Assembly: GCA_029261925.1 (NCBI GenBank)
Contig: JAJDAJ010000054.1
Span: 1 to 64,000, forward strand
Length of the DNA stretch: 64,000 nucleotides
DNA from: Deltaproteobacteria bacterium
GTDB lineage: Bacteria; Myxococcota_A; UBA9160; SZUA-336
Direction: 5' to 3'
Notes under the pieces: model-generated
What the model saw: only the letters and a program-made list of their open reading frames with translations
Databases searched by the model: none
Told to the model about the DNA's origin: nothing
Part shown: in pieces, positions 45,931 through 59,012 of the stretch
Numbering within the stretch: position 1 is the stretch's first letter
Layout: each line of letters opens with the position of its first letter
Program-made: the position numbers and the translations under genes

Positions 45931-47649
45931 CTAGTCGTCGTCGTCGTCGTCAGCGCGCCGCAGCTGGCTGAGCGCGTCCTGCGACAGCAGGTCGCCCAGC
46001 GTGGCCTTCTCGGTCCCGGCCTGGCGGGCCACCCGCTGGATCGCGGAGCGCTCCTCGCGCTCCTCGATCGCTCGCATCGACAGGGCGATCTTCTGCTCGG
46101 ACGCGTCGATGCGCACGATCAGCGCCTCGACCTCCTCACCCACCTTCACCACCGTGCGGTGGTCGTCGATGTTCTTGCCGACCTCGGACGAGTAGACCAG
46201 GCCCTCGATCCCCTCCTCGATCTCCACGAAGACGCCGAAATCGACGATGCTGGTGACCTTGCCCTTGAGCTTGGTGCCGATCGGGTACTTGGCCGGGATC
46301 TGCTCCCAGGGATTGCGCTCGAGCTGCTTGACGCCCAGCGAGAACTTCTCGTTCTCGATGTCGACCTTGAGCACCACGGCCTCGAGCTCGTCACCCTTGT
46401 TGAAGTGGTCCTTCGGGTCGCGGATCTTCTGCGTCCAGGAGATGTCGGACACGTGGATCAGGCCGTCGATTCCGTCCTCGATACCGACGAAGACGCCGAA
46501 GTTGGTCACGTTGCGGACCGTGCCCTTGACCCGGGTGCCGGGCGGATAGCGCTCCTCGAGCATCGACCACGGGTTCGGCTCGATCTGCTTCATACCCAGC
46601 GAGATCTTCCGGTTGACCTCATCGACGTCCAGCACGATCACGTCGGTCTCGTCGCCGATCGCCACCACCTTCGAGGGGTGCTTGACGCGCTTGGTCCAGC
46701 TCATCTCCGAGATGTGGATCAGGCCCTCGATGCCCGGCTGCAGCTCGATGAACGCACCATAATCGGCCAGCGAGACCACCTTGCCGGTGATCCGCTTGCC
46801 GATCGGGTAGTGCATGCCGACCTCGCCCCACGGATCGGGCTGCGTCTGCTTCAGACCCAGGCTGACCCGCTCGCTCTCGGCGTCGAACTTCAGCACGCGC
46901 ACGCGCACCGTGTCGCCGACCTGGAAGAGCTCCGACGGGTGCGCGATCCGGCCCCACGACATGTCCGTGATGTGCAGCAGGCCGTCGATGCCGCCCAGGT
47001 CCACGAACGCACCGTAGTCGGTGATGTTCTTGATGATGCCCTCGACGACCAGACCCTCCTGGAGGATCTCGAGCGTCTTCTCGCGCAGCGACTGGCGCTC
47101 GGTCTCGAGCAGCGCACGCCGCGAGAGCACGATGTTGCCGCGGCGCTTGTTGAACTTGATGATCTTGAACTTGTGCAGCTCGCCGATCATCCGGTCCAGG
47201 TTGCGCACGGGGCGCAGGTCGACCTGGCTACCGGGGAGGAACGCCTTGACGCCCTTGATGTTGACCGAGAGGCCGCCCTTGACCCGACCCGTGATGACGC
47301 CCTCGACCACCTGCGAGTCGTCGTAGGCCCCCGACAGCTGGTCCCAGACGCGGAGCTTGTCGGCCTTCTCCTTGGAGAGCACGACCTGGCCGTCCTCGTT
47401 CTCGGCCTGCTCGACGAGCACCTCGACCTGGTCGCCCGGCTTGATGTGGGCGATGCCCCGGGAGTCGGCGAACTCCCATGTGGGGATCACGCCCTCGGAC
47501 TTGGTGCCGACGTCCACGAGGACCTGCTCGGGGTCCACGCTCAGGACCTTGCCGGCGACGACCTCGCCTTCCTTGACCAGGTGGCTCGTCTTCTCGAACA
47601 GATCCGCGAAGCTCTCCTCCGCGGCGGGTGGCTGGACTTGTTCGGTCAT
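45931..47649 (-). CDS. rpsA: 30S ribosomal protein S1
   Basis: 572 aa with six S1/OB domains: VKEGEVVAGKVL, VVEGVITGRVKGG, VVEGIIKNITDYGAFVDLG, RITGKVVSLADYGAFIEL, RVKGTVRNVTNFGVFVGI and KLKGKVTSIVDFGVFVEI. Binds mRNA on the 30S subunit to help start translation. AGAGGAAGC before the ATG. The C-terminus is an Asp tract (ADDDDDD). In many Proteobacteria aroA and cmk lie between tyrA and rpsA; here they are absent and rpsA follows tyrA after 79 bp. Confidence 0.97.
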   Translation of the reverse strand: MTEQVQPPAAEESFADLFEKTSHLVKEGEVVAGKVLSVDPEQVLVDVGTKSEGVIPTWEFADSRGIAHIKPGDQVEVLVEQAENEDGQVVLSKEKADKLRVWDQLSGAYDDSQVVEGVITGRVKGGLSVNIKGVKAFLPGSQVDLRPVRNLDRMIGELHKFKIIKFNKRRGNIVLSRRALLETERQSLREKTLEILQEGLVVEGIIKNITDYGAFVDLGGIDGLLHITDMSWGRIAHPSELFQVGDTVRVRVLKFDAESERVSLGLKQTQPDPWGEVGMHYPIGKRITGKVVSLADYGAFIELQPGIEGLIHISEMSWTKRVKHPSKVVAIGDETDVIVLDVDEVNRKISLGMKQIEPNPWSMLEERYPPGTRVKGTVRNVTNFGVFVGIEDGIDGLIHVSDISWTQKIRDPKDHFNKGDELEAVVLKVDIENEKFSLGVKQLERNPWEQIPAKYPIGTKLKGKVTSIVDFGVFVEIEEGIEGLVYSSEVGKNIDDHRTVVKVGEEVEALIVRIDASEQKIALSMRAIEEREERSAIQRVARQAGTEKATLGDLLSQDALSQLRRADDDDDD

Positions 47650-47728
47650 GCTTCCTCTTGCTTCCGGTCTCGCCGCGACCGACTTCCCGTCGGCCCGGCC
47701 GGTTTCCCTGGTGTCTCGCCGCGGGGGA

Positions 47729-48544
47729 TCACGGCAGTTTCTCCGAGCGCTCTCGGGCCTCTTCGAGCGCCTGCTCCAGCGCCACGCGATCTCCTCGCTC
47801 CAGAGCCCCGAGAATCCCCTTCAAACTGGACTGGAAGCGCGCCATCTCTTCGGCGACGCGCTCCCGGTTCATGAGCAGAATCTCGCACCACAGCTTGGGG
47901 TTGCCGCGGGCGATGCGGATGAAATCATGCAATCCCGGCCCGGCCCACGCGAGCACCTCCTCGCCGGGCAGGCCCCGGGCGAAGGCGAAGGCTATCACGT
48001 GAGGCGCGTGTGACAGCGCAGCCGTGATGGCATCGTGATCCTCGGGCGTACGTCGGACCGTAAGTGCGCCGAGACACTGCCAGAATTGTTCGATCCGGTC
48101 CACCACCGACGGGCTCTCGGTGCCCGCCGGCGTGACGAAGCAGGTCCGGCCCTCGAACAGGTCCGCCCGGGCAGCCCCCAGCCCCGAGGCGTGGCCGCCC
48201 GCCATCGGATGCGCCCCCACACATCTCTCCGGATGCGAGAGGCAACGCCGGGCCAGCTCCGCCATCGGGCCCTTCACGCTGGCCACGTCGGTCAGGAGCG
48301 TCTCCGGGCCCAGGTGAGGCGCCAGACCGGTCAGTACGCCCTCCATGGCGTCGACCGGGACCGCCAGCACGACCAGGTCGGCCCAGCGGGCCGCCTCGGC
48401 CAGCTCGATCAGCGGGATGTCCCCGGCGCTCTCCAGGTAGGGATCGACTCCGCGGATCTCGGCCGCCGCGCCGTGCTTGCGCGCGGCCAGCGCCACCGAG
48501 CCGCCGAGCAGCCCGAGCCCGACCACCGCCAGCCGCCCGATCAA
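47729..48544 (-). CDS. tyrA: Prephenate dehydrogenase
   Basis: 271 aa, TTG start overlapping the hisC stop (TTGA). NAD motif VVGLGLLGGSVALAARKHG, VDPYLESAGD, and the catalytic HPMAGGHASGLGAARADLF; SHAPHVIAFAF near 195. Converts prephenate to 4-hydroxyphenylpyruvate for tyrosine. No chorismate mutase or ACT domain. Third gene of pheA-hisC-tyrA. Confidence 0.93.
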   Translation of the reverse strand: MIGRLAVVGLGLLGGSVALAARKHGAAAEIRGVDPYLESAGDIPLIELAEAARWADLVVLAVPVDAMEGVLTGLAPHLGPETLLTDVASVKGPMAELARRCLSHPERCVGAHPMAGGHASGLGAARADLFEGRTCFVTPAGTESPSVVDRIEQFWQCLGALTVRRTPEDHDAITAALSHAPHVIAFAFARGLPGEEVLAWAGPGLHDFIRIARGNPKLWCEILLMNRERVAEEMARFQSSLKGILGALERGDRVALEQALEEARERSEKLP

Positions 48545-49641
48545 CGTCCCAGCTCCAGGCGCAGCGCCTCCAGGAAGCGCTCGTTCTCCTCCGGGACCCC
48601 GACCGTCACGCGCAGGTGCCGCTCCAGCCCGAAGCCGGCCATCGGCCGGGTGATGACGCCGCGTCGGAGCAGCCCGTCATAGATCTCCGCCGCCCCGGGA
48701 CCGACCTCGATCAGCAGGAAGTTCGCGTCGCTGGGGGCGTAGCCCAGGCCCAGCGCACGCGCTCCGGCCTCGAGCTGCTCCAGACCCGCGTGCGTGAGCT
48801 TGCGCACGCGCTCCACGTGCGCAGCGTCGGCCAGCGCCGCGCGCGCCGCGACCTGCGCCAGGCTGTTCACATTGAACGGGTGGCGCGCGCGCGCCAGGAA
48901 CCCGATCAGCTCCGCGTCCCCCACGCCGTAGCCCACCCGCAGCCCGGCCAGCCCGTGGATCTTCGAGAAGGTGCGCAGCACCACGAGCGTGCGGCGGCGC
49001 TCGAGCGCGCCGATCGCGTCGGGAAAGTCGGTCCGGCGCACGTACTCGAAGTAGGCCTCGTCGGCCACGACGATCACGCGCTCGGGGATGCCGTCGAGCA
49101 GCCGCTCGAAGTCAGCGGCACCGATCGAGATCCCCGTCGGATTGTTGGGATTGGCCAGGAAGAGCACGCGCGTGCGCTCGCCCACGGCCGCGATCAGGGC
49201 GTCCACGTCGGCGCGCAGCTCCGCGTCGAGGGGCACCTGCACGGCGCGCGCGTTCGAGGCCGCCGCGAGGATCGGGTACATGGCGAAGCTCGGCCAGGCG
49301 AACAGGCACTCGTCGCCCGACGCGAGGAAGCAGCGTCCCAGCAGGTCGAGGACCTCGTCGGAGCCCGCACCGCAGAGCAGCTGCCCGGGCTCCACCCCGA
49401 GCGCCGCGGCGAGGTCCTGCTTGAGGTACGGCGCGTCGTCCTCGGGGTAGCGGTGCAGGCCCCCGAGCTCCGCGCGCAGGGCCTCGATCACGCGCTCCGA
49501 CGGCCCCAGCGGGGCCTCGTTGCTCGCCAGCTTGATCGAGCCCCGGATGCCCAGCTCCCGCTCCAGCTGCTCGATCGGCTTGCCCGGCTGGTAGGGCCGC
49601 AGCTCGCGGACGTGCGCGTTGACGAGGTCGGCGAGCTTCAC
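48541..49641 (-). CDS. hisC: Histidinol-phosphate/aromatic aminotransferase
   Basis: 366 aa, GTG start overlapping the pheA stop. PLP enzyme of fold I: IKLASNEAPLGPS, NPNNPTGISI, VADEAYFEY and TFSKIHGLAGLRVGYG, whose Lys holds PLP. Between pheA and tyrA it most likely transaminates phenylpyruvate and 4-hydroxyphenylpyruvate as well as, or instead of, imidazole-acetol phosphate; no his genes are near. Confidence 0.9.
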   Translation of the reverse strand: MKLADLVNAHVRELRPYQPGKPIEQLERELGIRGSIKLASNEAPLGPSERVIEALRAELGGLHRYPEDDAPYLKQDLAAALGVEPGQLLCGAGSDEVLDLLGRCFLASGDECLFAWPSFAMYPILAAASNARAVQVPLDAELRADVDALIAAVGERTRVLFLANPNNPTGISIGAADFERLLDGIPERVIVVADEAYFEYVRRTDFPDAIGALERRRTLVVLRTFSKIHGLAGLRVGYGVGDAELIGFLARARHPFNVNSLAQVAARAALADAAHVERVRKLTHAGLEQLEAGARALGLGYAPSDANFLLIEVGPGAAEIYDGLLRRGVITRPMAGFGLERHLRVTVGVPEENERFLEALRLELGR

Positions 49642-50726
49642 GACGACGCCTGCGGGTAGCTGCCGAGGACCTTCACGAACTCGCAGCGCGGCCGCAGCTC
49701 GTCGATCGCGCGCGCCACCACCGGATCCTGGGCGTGGCCCTCGAAGTCGCAGAAGAAGACGTACTCCCAGGCGCGCACCCGCGTCGGCCGCGACTCGATC
49801 CGCGTCAGGTTCACGCCGTTGTGCGCGAACGGCTCGAGCGCGCGGTACAGGGCACCGCTCTGGTCGCGCTTGATCGAGAACAGGATCGAGGTGATGTCGC
49901 GATCGCTGGGCGGCGGAGCGCTGCGGCTGATCACCAGGAAGCGGGTCGTGTTGTCGGGGTTGTCCTCGATGCCCGAGCGCACGATCTCGAGGCCGTAGAT
50001 CTCGGCCGCGGCCGGGCTCGCGATCGCCGCGGCTCCGGCCTGGCCGACGACCCGCTCCGCGGCCGCCGCCGTCGACGCGGTGGTGTGCTGCTGCGCCGAC
50101 GGCAGGTTCAGCTCGAGCCAGCCGCGGCACTGCGCGAGCCCCTGCGGGTGCGAGTAGACGTCGCGGATCGCCTCCAGGCCCGGGTCGCTGGCCAGCAGAT
50201 CGTGATGGATCGCCACGTGGATCTCGGCGCAGATGACCAGCGGGGAGTCGACCAGGAGGTCGAGGGTGTGGCTGACCACGCCCTCGTTGCTGTTCTCGAC
50301 GGGCACCACGCCGAACTCGGCGCTGCCCGCCTCGACCCGCTCGAAGATCTCGTCGGTGGTGCCGGTCGGCCCCAGCTCGGCCATCTGCCCGAACTGCTGG
50401 ATCGCGGCCTGGTGCGTGTACGTGGCCCGCGGTCCCAGGTAGGCCACGCGCACCCCGCGCTGCAGCGCGATCGACGCCGAGATGATCTCGCGGAAGACCT
50501 TCCGGATCGCCGGCGTCGGGAACGGCCCGGGGTTGCGACGCTCGAGCCGCTCGAAGATCTCGAGCTCGCGTCCGGGCACGAACGGCGTGTCGGCCGCGAT
50601 CTGCCGCTTGAGCTGGCCGATCTCCGCGTTGCACCTCGCCCGCTCGTTGAGCAGCTCCAGGAGCCGGTCATCGAGGGCGTCGATCTTCTCGCGCCAGGCC
50701 TTGATCTCGTCGCGCGGGTCGCTCAC
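49638..50726 (-). CDS. pheA: Chorismate mutase / prephenate dehydratase (P-protein)
   Basis: 362 aa. Chorismate mutase domain (about 5-85, AWREKIDALDDRLLELLNERA), prephenate dehydratase domain (about 95-270, AYLGPRATYTHQAAIQQFG, VVPVENSNEG) and an ACT domain (LTRIESRPTR) for phenylalanine feedback. Start is taken as GTG 50726: the alternative TTG 50735 lies inside the -10 box and would not be transcribed. Confidence 0.95.
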   Translation of the reverse strand: MSDPRDEIKAWREKIDALDDRLLELLNERARCNAEIGQLKRQIAADTPFVPGRELEIFERLERRNPGPFPTPAIRKVFREIISASIALQRGVRVAYLGPRATYTHQAAIQQFGQMAELGPTGTTDEIFERVEAGSAEFGVVPVENSNEGVVSHTLDLLVDSPLVICAEIHVAIHHDLLASDPGLEAIRDVYSHPQGLAQCRGWLELNLPSAQQHTTASTAAAAERVVGQAGAAAIASPAAAEIYGLEIVRSGIEDNPDNTTRFLVISRSAPPPSDRDITSILFSIKRDQSGALYRALEPFAHNGVNLTRIESRPTRVRAWEYVFFCDFEGHAQDPVVARAIDELRPRCEFVKVLGSYPQASS

Positions 50727-50734
50727 GGCGCGCA

Positions 50735-50763
50735 AGCATACCCCAGCCTTTCCGGCACGCCAA
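50735..50763 (-). promoter_or_regulatory. Promoter of pheA-hisC-tyrA
   Basis: On the minus strand TTGGCG (50763-50758), a 17-bp spacer, TATGCT (50740-50735), then 8 bp to the GTG. Transcription should start about 50728-50727, so the mRNA is leaderless or has one or two leader bases. This is the best-formed promoter in the window. Confidence 0.6.
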
Positions 50764-50843
50764 TAGATTCCCCTTCTAGGTCGCGCACTTGGGGCGTACC
50801 CCGGGAACCGCCGGGGCGCGGCCCCGGCGCCGGGCCGCGCGTG

Positions 50844-50849
50844 TACACT
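50844..50849 (+). promoter_or_regulatory. Candidate -10 box of coaE (leaderless type)
   Basis: TACACT, 8 bp before the coaE ATG, with CGCGCGCC between. No clear -35. Same layout as the other leaderless candidates. Confidence 0.4.
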
Positions 50850-50857
50850 CGCGCGCC

Positions 50858-51496
50858 ATGGGATCGGTCCTCATCGGCCTCACCGGGGGCATCGGCACGG
50901 GCAAGTCGCGGGTCGCCGACCTGCTCACGGAGCTGGGCGCCGCGGTCGAGTGCTCCGATCTGATCGTGCGCGAGCTGCAGGCTCCCGGAGCGCCGGCGCT
51001 CGAGGCCATCCGGGCGGAGTTCGGGACGGAGTACATCACCGCGGGTGGCGAGCTCGACCGGCCGAAGCTCGGCGCCCTGGTCTTCGGCGATGCCGAGGCG
51101 CGCGGCCGGCTCAACGCCCTGATGCACCCGCTGGTCACCGACGAGCTGCGCCGGCGCGCCGAGCGCCAGCAGGACGCCGGCGTGCCCGTGGTCGTCGTCG
51201 ACATCCCCCTGCTGCTCGAGGGACGGCGCTCGGGGACCGGCGCGGGCGCGGTGCTGCCCTTCGACGAGATCGTGGTGGTCTACGCGAGCGAGACCCAGCA
51301 GATCGAGCGCGTGATGGCGCGCGACGGCCTCGACGCCGACGCCGCCCGCGCGCGTGTTGCGGCGCAGATGTCGATCGAGGACAAGCGCGCGTTCCCGGGC
51401 GTGATCGTGGTCGACAACACCGGCGACTGGTCGGTCACCGAGAAGCAGGTGCGCGAGCTGCACGCGCGCTGGGTCGCGGAGGCCGGCGCGCGCTGA
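50858..51496 (+). CDS. coaE: Dephospho-CoA kinase
   Basis: 212 aa. P-loop IGLTGGIGTGKSRVADLL at the start, CSDLIVRELQAPG, LGALVFGD, LMHPLV and VVVDIPLLLEG. Phosphorylates the 3'-hydroxyl of dephospho-CoA, the last step of CoA synthesis. Convergent with trpA across 7 bp. Confidence 0.96.
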   Translation: MGSVLIGLTGGIGTGKSRVADLLTELGAAVECSDLIVRELQAPGAPALEAIRAEFGTEYITAGGELDRPKLGALVFGDAEARGRLNALMHPLVTDELRRRAERQQDAGVPVVVVDIPLLLEGRRSGTGAGAVLPFDEIVVVYASETQQIERVMARDGLDADAARARVAAQMSIEDKRAFPGVIVVDNTGDWSVTEKQVRELHARWVAEAGAR

Positions 51497-51508
51497 GCGA
51501 CGCTCAGC
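51492..51508. terminator. Bidirectional hairpin at the coaE/trpA junction
   Basis: GCTGAGC, GAC, GCTCAGC: perfect 7-bp arms with a 3-base loop. It contains both stop codons (coaE TGA at 51494-51496, trpA TGA at 51506-51504 on the other strand). No U-run, so termination efficiency is uncertain; symmetry would let it work both ways. Confidence 0.5.
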
Positions 51509-52336
51509 CGGCCCGGGCGTCGCGCACGGCGGCGGCGAGCTCGCGCACGAACGACCCGGCGGCGGCGATCGCCGTCGACGGGCTGTCCGCCCGACCGATG
51601 CGTTCGACCAGCGCGCTGCCCACGATCACACCGTCGGCAATCCGCGCGACCCGCGCCGCATGTGCGGGGGTCGAGATGCCGAAGCCCACGCACACCGGCG
51701 TGGAGGTCACGCGCTGGAGGCGGCCCACCAGCTCCGAGAGATCGTCGGCGAGCTCGGTGCGCGCGCCGGTCACGCCCGTCACGCTGACGCAGTAGACGAA
51801 GCCGCGCGCGCCGTGCGCGATCCGCACCACGCGCTCCGGGGTGCTGGTCGGCGCGCACAGCGGGATCCGGTGGACCCCGGCCGCGGCGCAGGCCTGCGAG
51901 AGCAGCGGCCTCTCCTCGAACGGCGTATCGGCCAGGATCAGGCCGTCCACGCCCACCCGGGCGCAGTCGCGCGCCAGCCGCTCCTCCCCGTGGCTCAGCA
52001 CGTTGTTCAGGTAGCCCATGAGCAGCAGCGGGACCTGCGAGACCTGGCGCACCGCCTGCACCGTGGCGATCACCTGGTCCAGCCGCGTGCGATGCTGGAG
52101 CGAGCGCAGCGAGGAGAGCTGGATGGTCGGTCCCTCCCCGATCGGATCACTGTGCGGCACCCCGAGCTCCACGATGTCGGCACCGGCGCGCTCCAGCTCG
52201 AAGACCAGCTCGGCCGTGGTCTCCAGGTCGGGGTCCCCGGCGGTCACGAAGACCACGAGCGCGGCGCGCCCCTCGTGGCGCAGGCGCTCGAAGCAGGCGT
52301 CGATCCGGTTCGAGCCGGCGCTCGCCGGCGCGGCGC

Positions 52337-52340
<4 letters not shown>
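51504..52340 (-). CDS. trpA: Tryptophan synthase alpha subunit
   Basis: 278 aa, GTG start overlapping the trpFB stop. Barrel landmarks: [74 protein letters not shown]. Cleaves indole-glycerol phosphate to indole and G3P. The catalytic Asp after SDPLA is Glu here (SDPIGEGP); the other catalytic Glu (VELG) is kept. Confidence 0.93.
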
Positions 52341-54129
<1,789 letters not shown>

Positions 54130-54133
<4 letters not shown>

Positions 54134-54909
54134 CTCGCTCCCCTCAGCTCGCGCAGCGCCTCGCCGGGCTCGGCCGCGCGCATCAGCGCCTCGCCGACCA
54201 GGAAGGCGCCCACCCCCAGCGCATCCAGGTCCCGGAGCACGGCGGCCGAGTCCAGCCCGCTCTCGCTGACCAGGGTGACGCCGCCGGCCAGCGGCGCGAG
54301 CCGGCGCGTCACCGCGACGTCGGTCGCGAAGCTGCGGAGATCGCGATTGTTGATCCCCACCAGGTCCGCGCCGCTCGCGAGCGCGCGCTCCATCTCGGCC
54401 TCGTCGTGCACCTCGACCAGCACGTCGAGCTCCAGGCCGCGGGCCGCCGCGAGCAGGTCGCGCAGGCGCGCGTCGTCGAGCGCGGCCACGATCAGCAGCA
54501 CGGCGTCGGCGCCGGCCGCGCGTGCCTCGAGCAGCTGGAGCGGATCGATGGTGAAGTCCTTGCGCAGCACGGGCAGGCTCACGGCGTCGCGCGCGGCGCG
54601 CAGATCCTCGAGCGCGCCGCGGAAGAAGTCGCGGTCGGTGAGCACCGAGAGCGCGGCGGCGCCGGCCGCGGCGTAGGCGCGCGCGATCCCCGCGGGCTTC
54701 GCACCCGGCCGGATCTCGCCCTTCGACGGCGATGCGCGCTTGAACTCGGCGATCACGCGCGGCCGCGGTCCGTCGCGCAGCGCGCGCGCGAAGCCGCGCA
54801 CCGGGCTGGCCGCCGCGAGGGCCTCGCGCAGCCGCGCCTCGCCCGGGTCGCGGCGCAGCCGGGCAACCTCCTGCGCCTTGCGCTCCAGGACCTCGTCGAG
54901 GATCGTCAC
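54130..54909 (-). CDS. trpC: Indole-3-glycerol phosphate synthase
   Basis: 259 aa, GTG start overlapping the trpD stop. [17 protein letters not shown] (catalytic Lys), [63 protein letters not shown]. Catalyses ring closure of CdRP to indole-glycerol phosphate. Not fused to trpF, which instead is joined to trpB. Confidence 0.95.
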
Positions 54910-55922
54910 GCCGCGGGCTCCTGCGTGAACGCCGCGAATCGCTCGAGCAGGCTCGTGGCGGCCCCCGAGTCGATCGCGTCCGCGGCGACGGCCGCCCCCT
55001 CCTCCGGGGTCTCGACCCGACCGGCCACGCAGAGGCAGGCCGCCGCGTTGAGCAGCACCACGTCGCGCCGCGGACCGCGCTCCCCGGAGAGCACGGCGCG
55101 CGCGATCCCGGCGTTCTGTGCGGCGTCGCCGCCGGTCAGATCGCCCTTGCGCCCGACCGGGACCACGCTGCCGGCCGCGAGCTCGAAGCGGCGCTCGCGG
55201 CCCTCCTCCCAGGCGTGCACCAGGGTGGGCGCCTCGATCGAGAGCTCGTCGAGTCCGTCGGTACCGTGCACCACCCAGGCGCGCTCGACGCCGAGCTCGA
55301 CCAGGGCCCGCAGCGTGGGCTCCACGAGCCGCGCGTCGGCCACGCCGATCAGCTGACGGCGCACCCGCATCGGATTGGTCAGCGGGCCCAGGCGGTTGAA
55401 GATCGTGCGGATCCCGAGTCGCGTGCGGATCGGGGCCACGCGCGCCATGGCAGGGTGGCAGGCGCGCGCGTACAGGAAGCCCATCCCCACCTCGCGCACC
55501 GCGGCCGCCATGCGTGCGGGGGGCGCGTCGAGGTTCACGCCGAGCGCCTCGAGCACCTCGGCGCTGCCGCACTTGCTGCTCGCCGCGCGATTGCCGTGCT
55601 TGGCCACCGGCACGCCGGCGCCCGCGCAGACCAGCGCCGAGACGGTCGAGATGTTGAAGCTGTCCGAGCCGTCGCCCCCGGTCCCGCAGGTGTCGATCGC
55701 GCCCGCCGGCGCGGCCGGGAGCTCCACGGCGAGCTCGCGCATGGCCTCCGCTGCCCCCGCGACCTCGTCCACGGTCTCGCCGCGCGTGCGCAGCGCCGCG
55801 AGCAGCGCGGCGATCTCCACGTCGTCGGCATCGCCGCTCATCAGGGCACGCACCAGCTCGCGCGCCTCGGAGCGCGTCAGCGTCTCGCCCGCGACCACCC
55901 GCTCGAGCGCCGCCCGGATCAT
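54906..55922 (-). CDS. trpD: Anthranilate phosphoribosyltransferase
   Basis: 338 aa. [22 protein letters not shown] binds [25 protein letters not shown] and NRLGPLTNP are conserved. Transfers the phosphoribosyl group to anthranilate. Overlaps the trpG stop by 4 bp (ATGA). Separate from trpG, unlike enterobacteria. Confidence 0.96.
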   Translation of the reverse strand: MIRAALERVVAGETLTRSEARELVRALMSGDADDVEIAALLAALRTRGETVDEVAGAAEAMRELAVELPAAPAGAIDTCGTGGDGSDSFNISTVSALVCAGAGVPVAKHGNRAASSKCGSAEVLEALGVNLDAPPARMAAAVREVGMGFLYARACHPAMARVAPIRTRLGIRTIFNRLGPLTNPMRVRRQLIGVADARLVEPTLRALVELGVERAWVVHGTDGLDELSIEAPTLVHAWEEGRERRFELAAGSVVPVGRKGDLTGGDAAQNAGIARAVLSGERGPRRDVVLLNAAACLCVAGRVETPEEGAAVAADAIDSGAATSLLERFAAFTQEPAA

Positions 55923-56493
55923 GCCGCCCCCGCCAGGCGCAGGAAGCCGCCGAGCAGCTGCTTGCCCTGCCCGGTCAGGATCGACTCCGGGTGGAACTGG
56001 ACGCCCACGACGGCGTGCGTGCGATGGCGCACGCCCATGATCTCGCCGTCGTCGGTCCACGCGGTGACCTCGAGGGTCCCCGGCAGGCTCGAGCGCTCCA
56101 GCGCCAGCGAGTGATAGCGCGTGGCCTCGAACGGCTGCGGCAGTCCCTCGAAGATGCCCCGAGCATCGTGATGGATCAGCGAGGTCTTGCCGTGCATGAG
56201 GCTGCGGGCGGCGATCACGCGCCCCCCGAACGCCGCGCCGATCGACTGGTGCCCCAGGCAGACGCCCAGGATCGGCAGCTCCCCGGCGTAGCGCCGGATC
56301 ACGTCCACGCTGATGCCGGCCTCGCGGGGCGTGCACGGCCCGGGTGAGATCACGATGGCCTCCACGCCGCGCGTGCCGATCTCCTCGACGCCAATGGCGT
56401 CGTTGCGAACCACGTCGCAGCCGGCCCCCAGCTCCCCCAGGTACTGCACCAGGTTGAACGTGAACGAGTCGTAGTTGTCGATCACCAGCAGCT

Positions 56494-56497
<4 letters not shown>
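55919..56497 (-). CDS. trpG: Anthranilate synthase component II (glutamine amidotransferase)
   Basis: 192 aa, GTG start overlapping the trpE stop. [41 protein letters not shown] with the catalytic Cys, and [10 protein letters not shown] with the His-x-Glu. Supplies ammonia from glutamine to TrpE; could also serve PabB as a shared subunit. Confidence 0.94.
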
Positions 56498-58032
<1,535 letters not shown>

Positions 58033-58084
58033 GGGCCGTTCCTCATGGGGGACGCAGGCTTGCACAGCGCCCGCGGAGCGTCAA

Positions 58085-58101
58085 CCTGAGCGGCGCTCAG
58101 G
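58085..58101 (-). terminator. Hairpin at the apbE end
   Basis: CCTGAGC, GGC, GCTCAGG: 7-bp arms, 3-base loop, containing the apbE stop codon. No U-run. It may partly separate the DUF4266-DUF3570-apbE transcript from the trp operon or simply protect the 3' end. Confidence 0.4.
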
Positions 58102-58999
58102 CCGCGATCGCGCCCGAGATCTCGCCGTCGCGGGTCATGCGCACGCTCGGCAGGCCGAGCGCGTCGAGCCACGCGGGGCCCTCCGGCGCGCCGCGCAGCA
58201 TGGCGATGGTCGACGCGCTGCCCGCGATCAGGCAGCTCGGGGCCTGCACGCTGACGCAGGTCAGGCCGCCGTCCGCGGGCCAGCCGGTGCGCGGGTCCAG
58301 GATGTGCCCGTAGCGAATGCCGTCCACGAGCATGCAGCGCTCGTAGTCCCCGCTCGAGGCCAGCCCCCCGCTCGACAGGCGGATCGAGGCCATGGCCGCC
58401 CCCGCCTGCCGCGGGTGGCGCACGCCCACGCTCCAGCCCTGCCCGTCGGGTCGCGGCCCGATCACGGCGAGGTCTCCGCCGAGATCCACCATGCCGTGCT
58501 CGACCCCCGCCTCGCGGCAGCAGGCCGCGGCGCGATCCACGGCGTACTCCTTGCCGATGCCCCCGAGGTCGAGCTCCATGCCGGCGAGCGGCAGGACCAG
58601 CCGCGGGGGGGCCCAGGTCAGGCGAGACCAGCCCACCCGCTCCAGCACGGCCGCCACCTCCCCGGCCGCGGGCACGCAGCCGGAGTGGAAGTCCCAGACC
58701 CGGCGCAGCACGCCGGAGGTGATGTCGAAGAGCCCGTCGCTCTGCTCCCAGCAGGTCTGCGCGTAGTCGAGCAGGTGCGCGGTCTCGGGATCGAGGTCGA
58801 CGCCCTTGGCGTCGCCGGCGCTGCGATTGATCGCCCCGAGCAGGCTGTCGTCGCGGTAGCGCGAGTACTTGCGCTCGATGCGAGCGATCTCGGCGCGCGC
58901 CGTCCGCGCCGCGCCATCGAGCCGGTCGCGGTCGGGGCCGTAGAGCCGCAGCTCGCAGGGGCTCCCCATGGCCCGGAACGTGTAGCGGCCCTCGTTCAC
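58097..58999 (-). CDS. apbE: FAD:protein FMN transferase (ApbE family)
   Basis: 300 aa, GTG start 13 bp after the DUF3570 stop. YTFRAMGSPCELRLYG, IERKYSRYRDDSLLGAIN, LDLGGIGKEYAVDRAA, GMVDLGGDLAVIG, SSGGLASSGDYER, HILDPRTGWPA. Cuts FAD and attaches FMN to Ser/Thr of target proteins, Mg2+-dependent. No signal peptide or lipobox is visible, unlike the usual exported ApbE, so it may act in the cytoplasm. Located between the DUF3570 gene and trpE; target candidate is the DUF3570 protein. Confidence 0.92.
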   Translation of the reverse strand: MNEGRYTFRAMGSPCELRLYGPDRDRLDGAARTARAEIARIERKYSRYRDDSLLGAINRSAGDAKGVDLDPETAHLLDYAQTCWEQSDGLFDITSGVLRRVWDFHSGCVPAAGEVAAVLERVGWSRLTWAPPRLVLPLAGMELDLGGIGKEYAVDRAAACCREAGVEHGMVDLGGDLAVIGPRPDGQGWSVGVRHPRQAGAAMASIRLSSGGLASSGDYERCMLVDGIRYGHILDPRTGWPADGGLTCVSVQAPSCLIAGSASTIAMLRGAPEGPAWLDALGLPSVRMTRDGEISGAIAA

Positions 59000-59012
59000 G
59001 CCGCCGCGTGCC

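Noticed and set aside
50735..50737. TTG 50735 as the pheA start
   Set aside because: Lies inside the TATGCT -10 box, so it would precede the transcript start.
58033..58096. Trp leader peptide and attenuator before trpE
   Set aside because: No Trp codon run and only about 60 bp; regulation more likely by feedback or from an upstream promoter.
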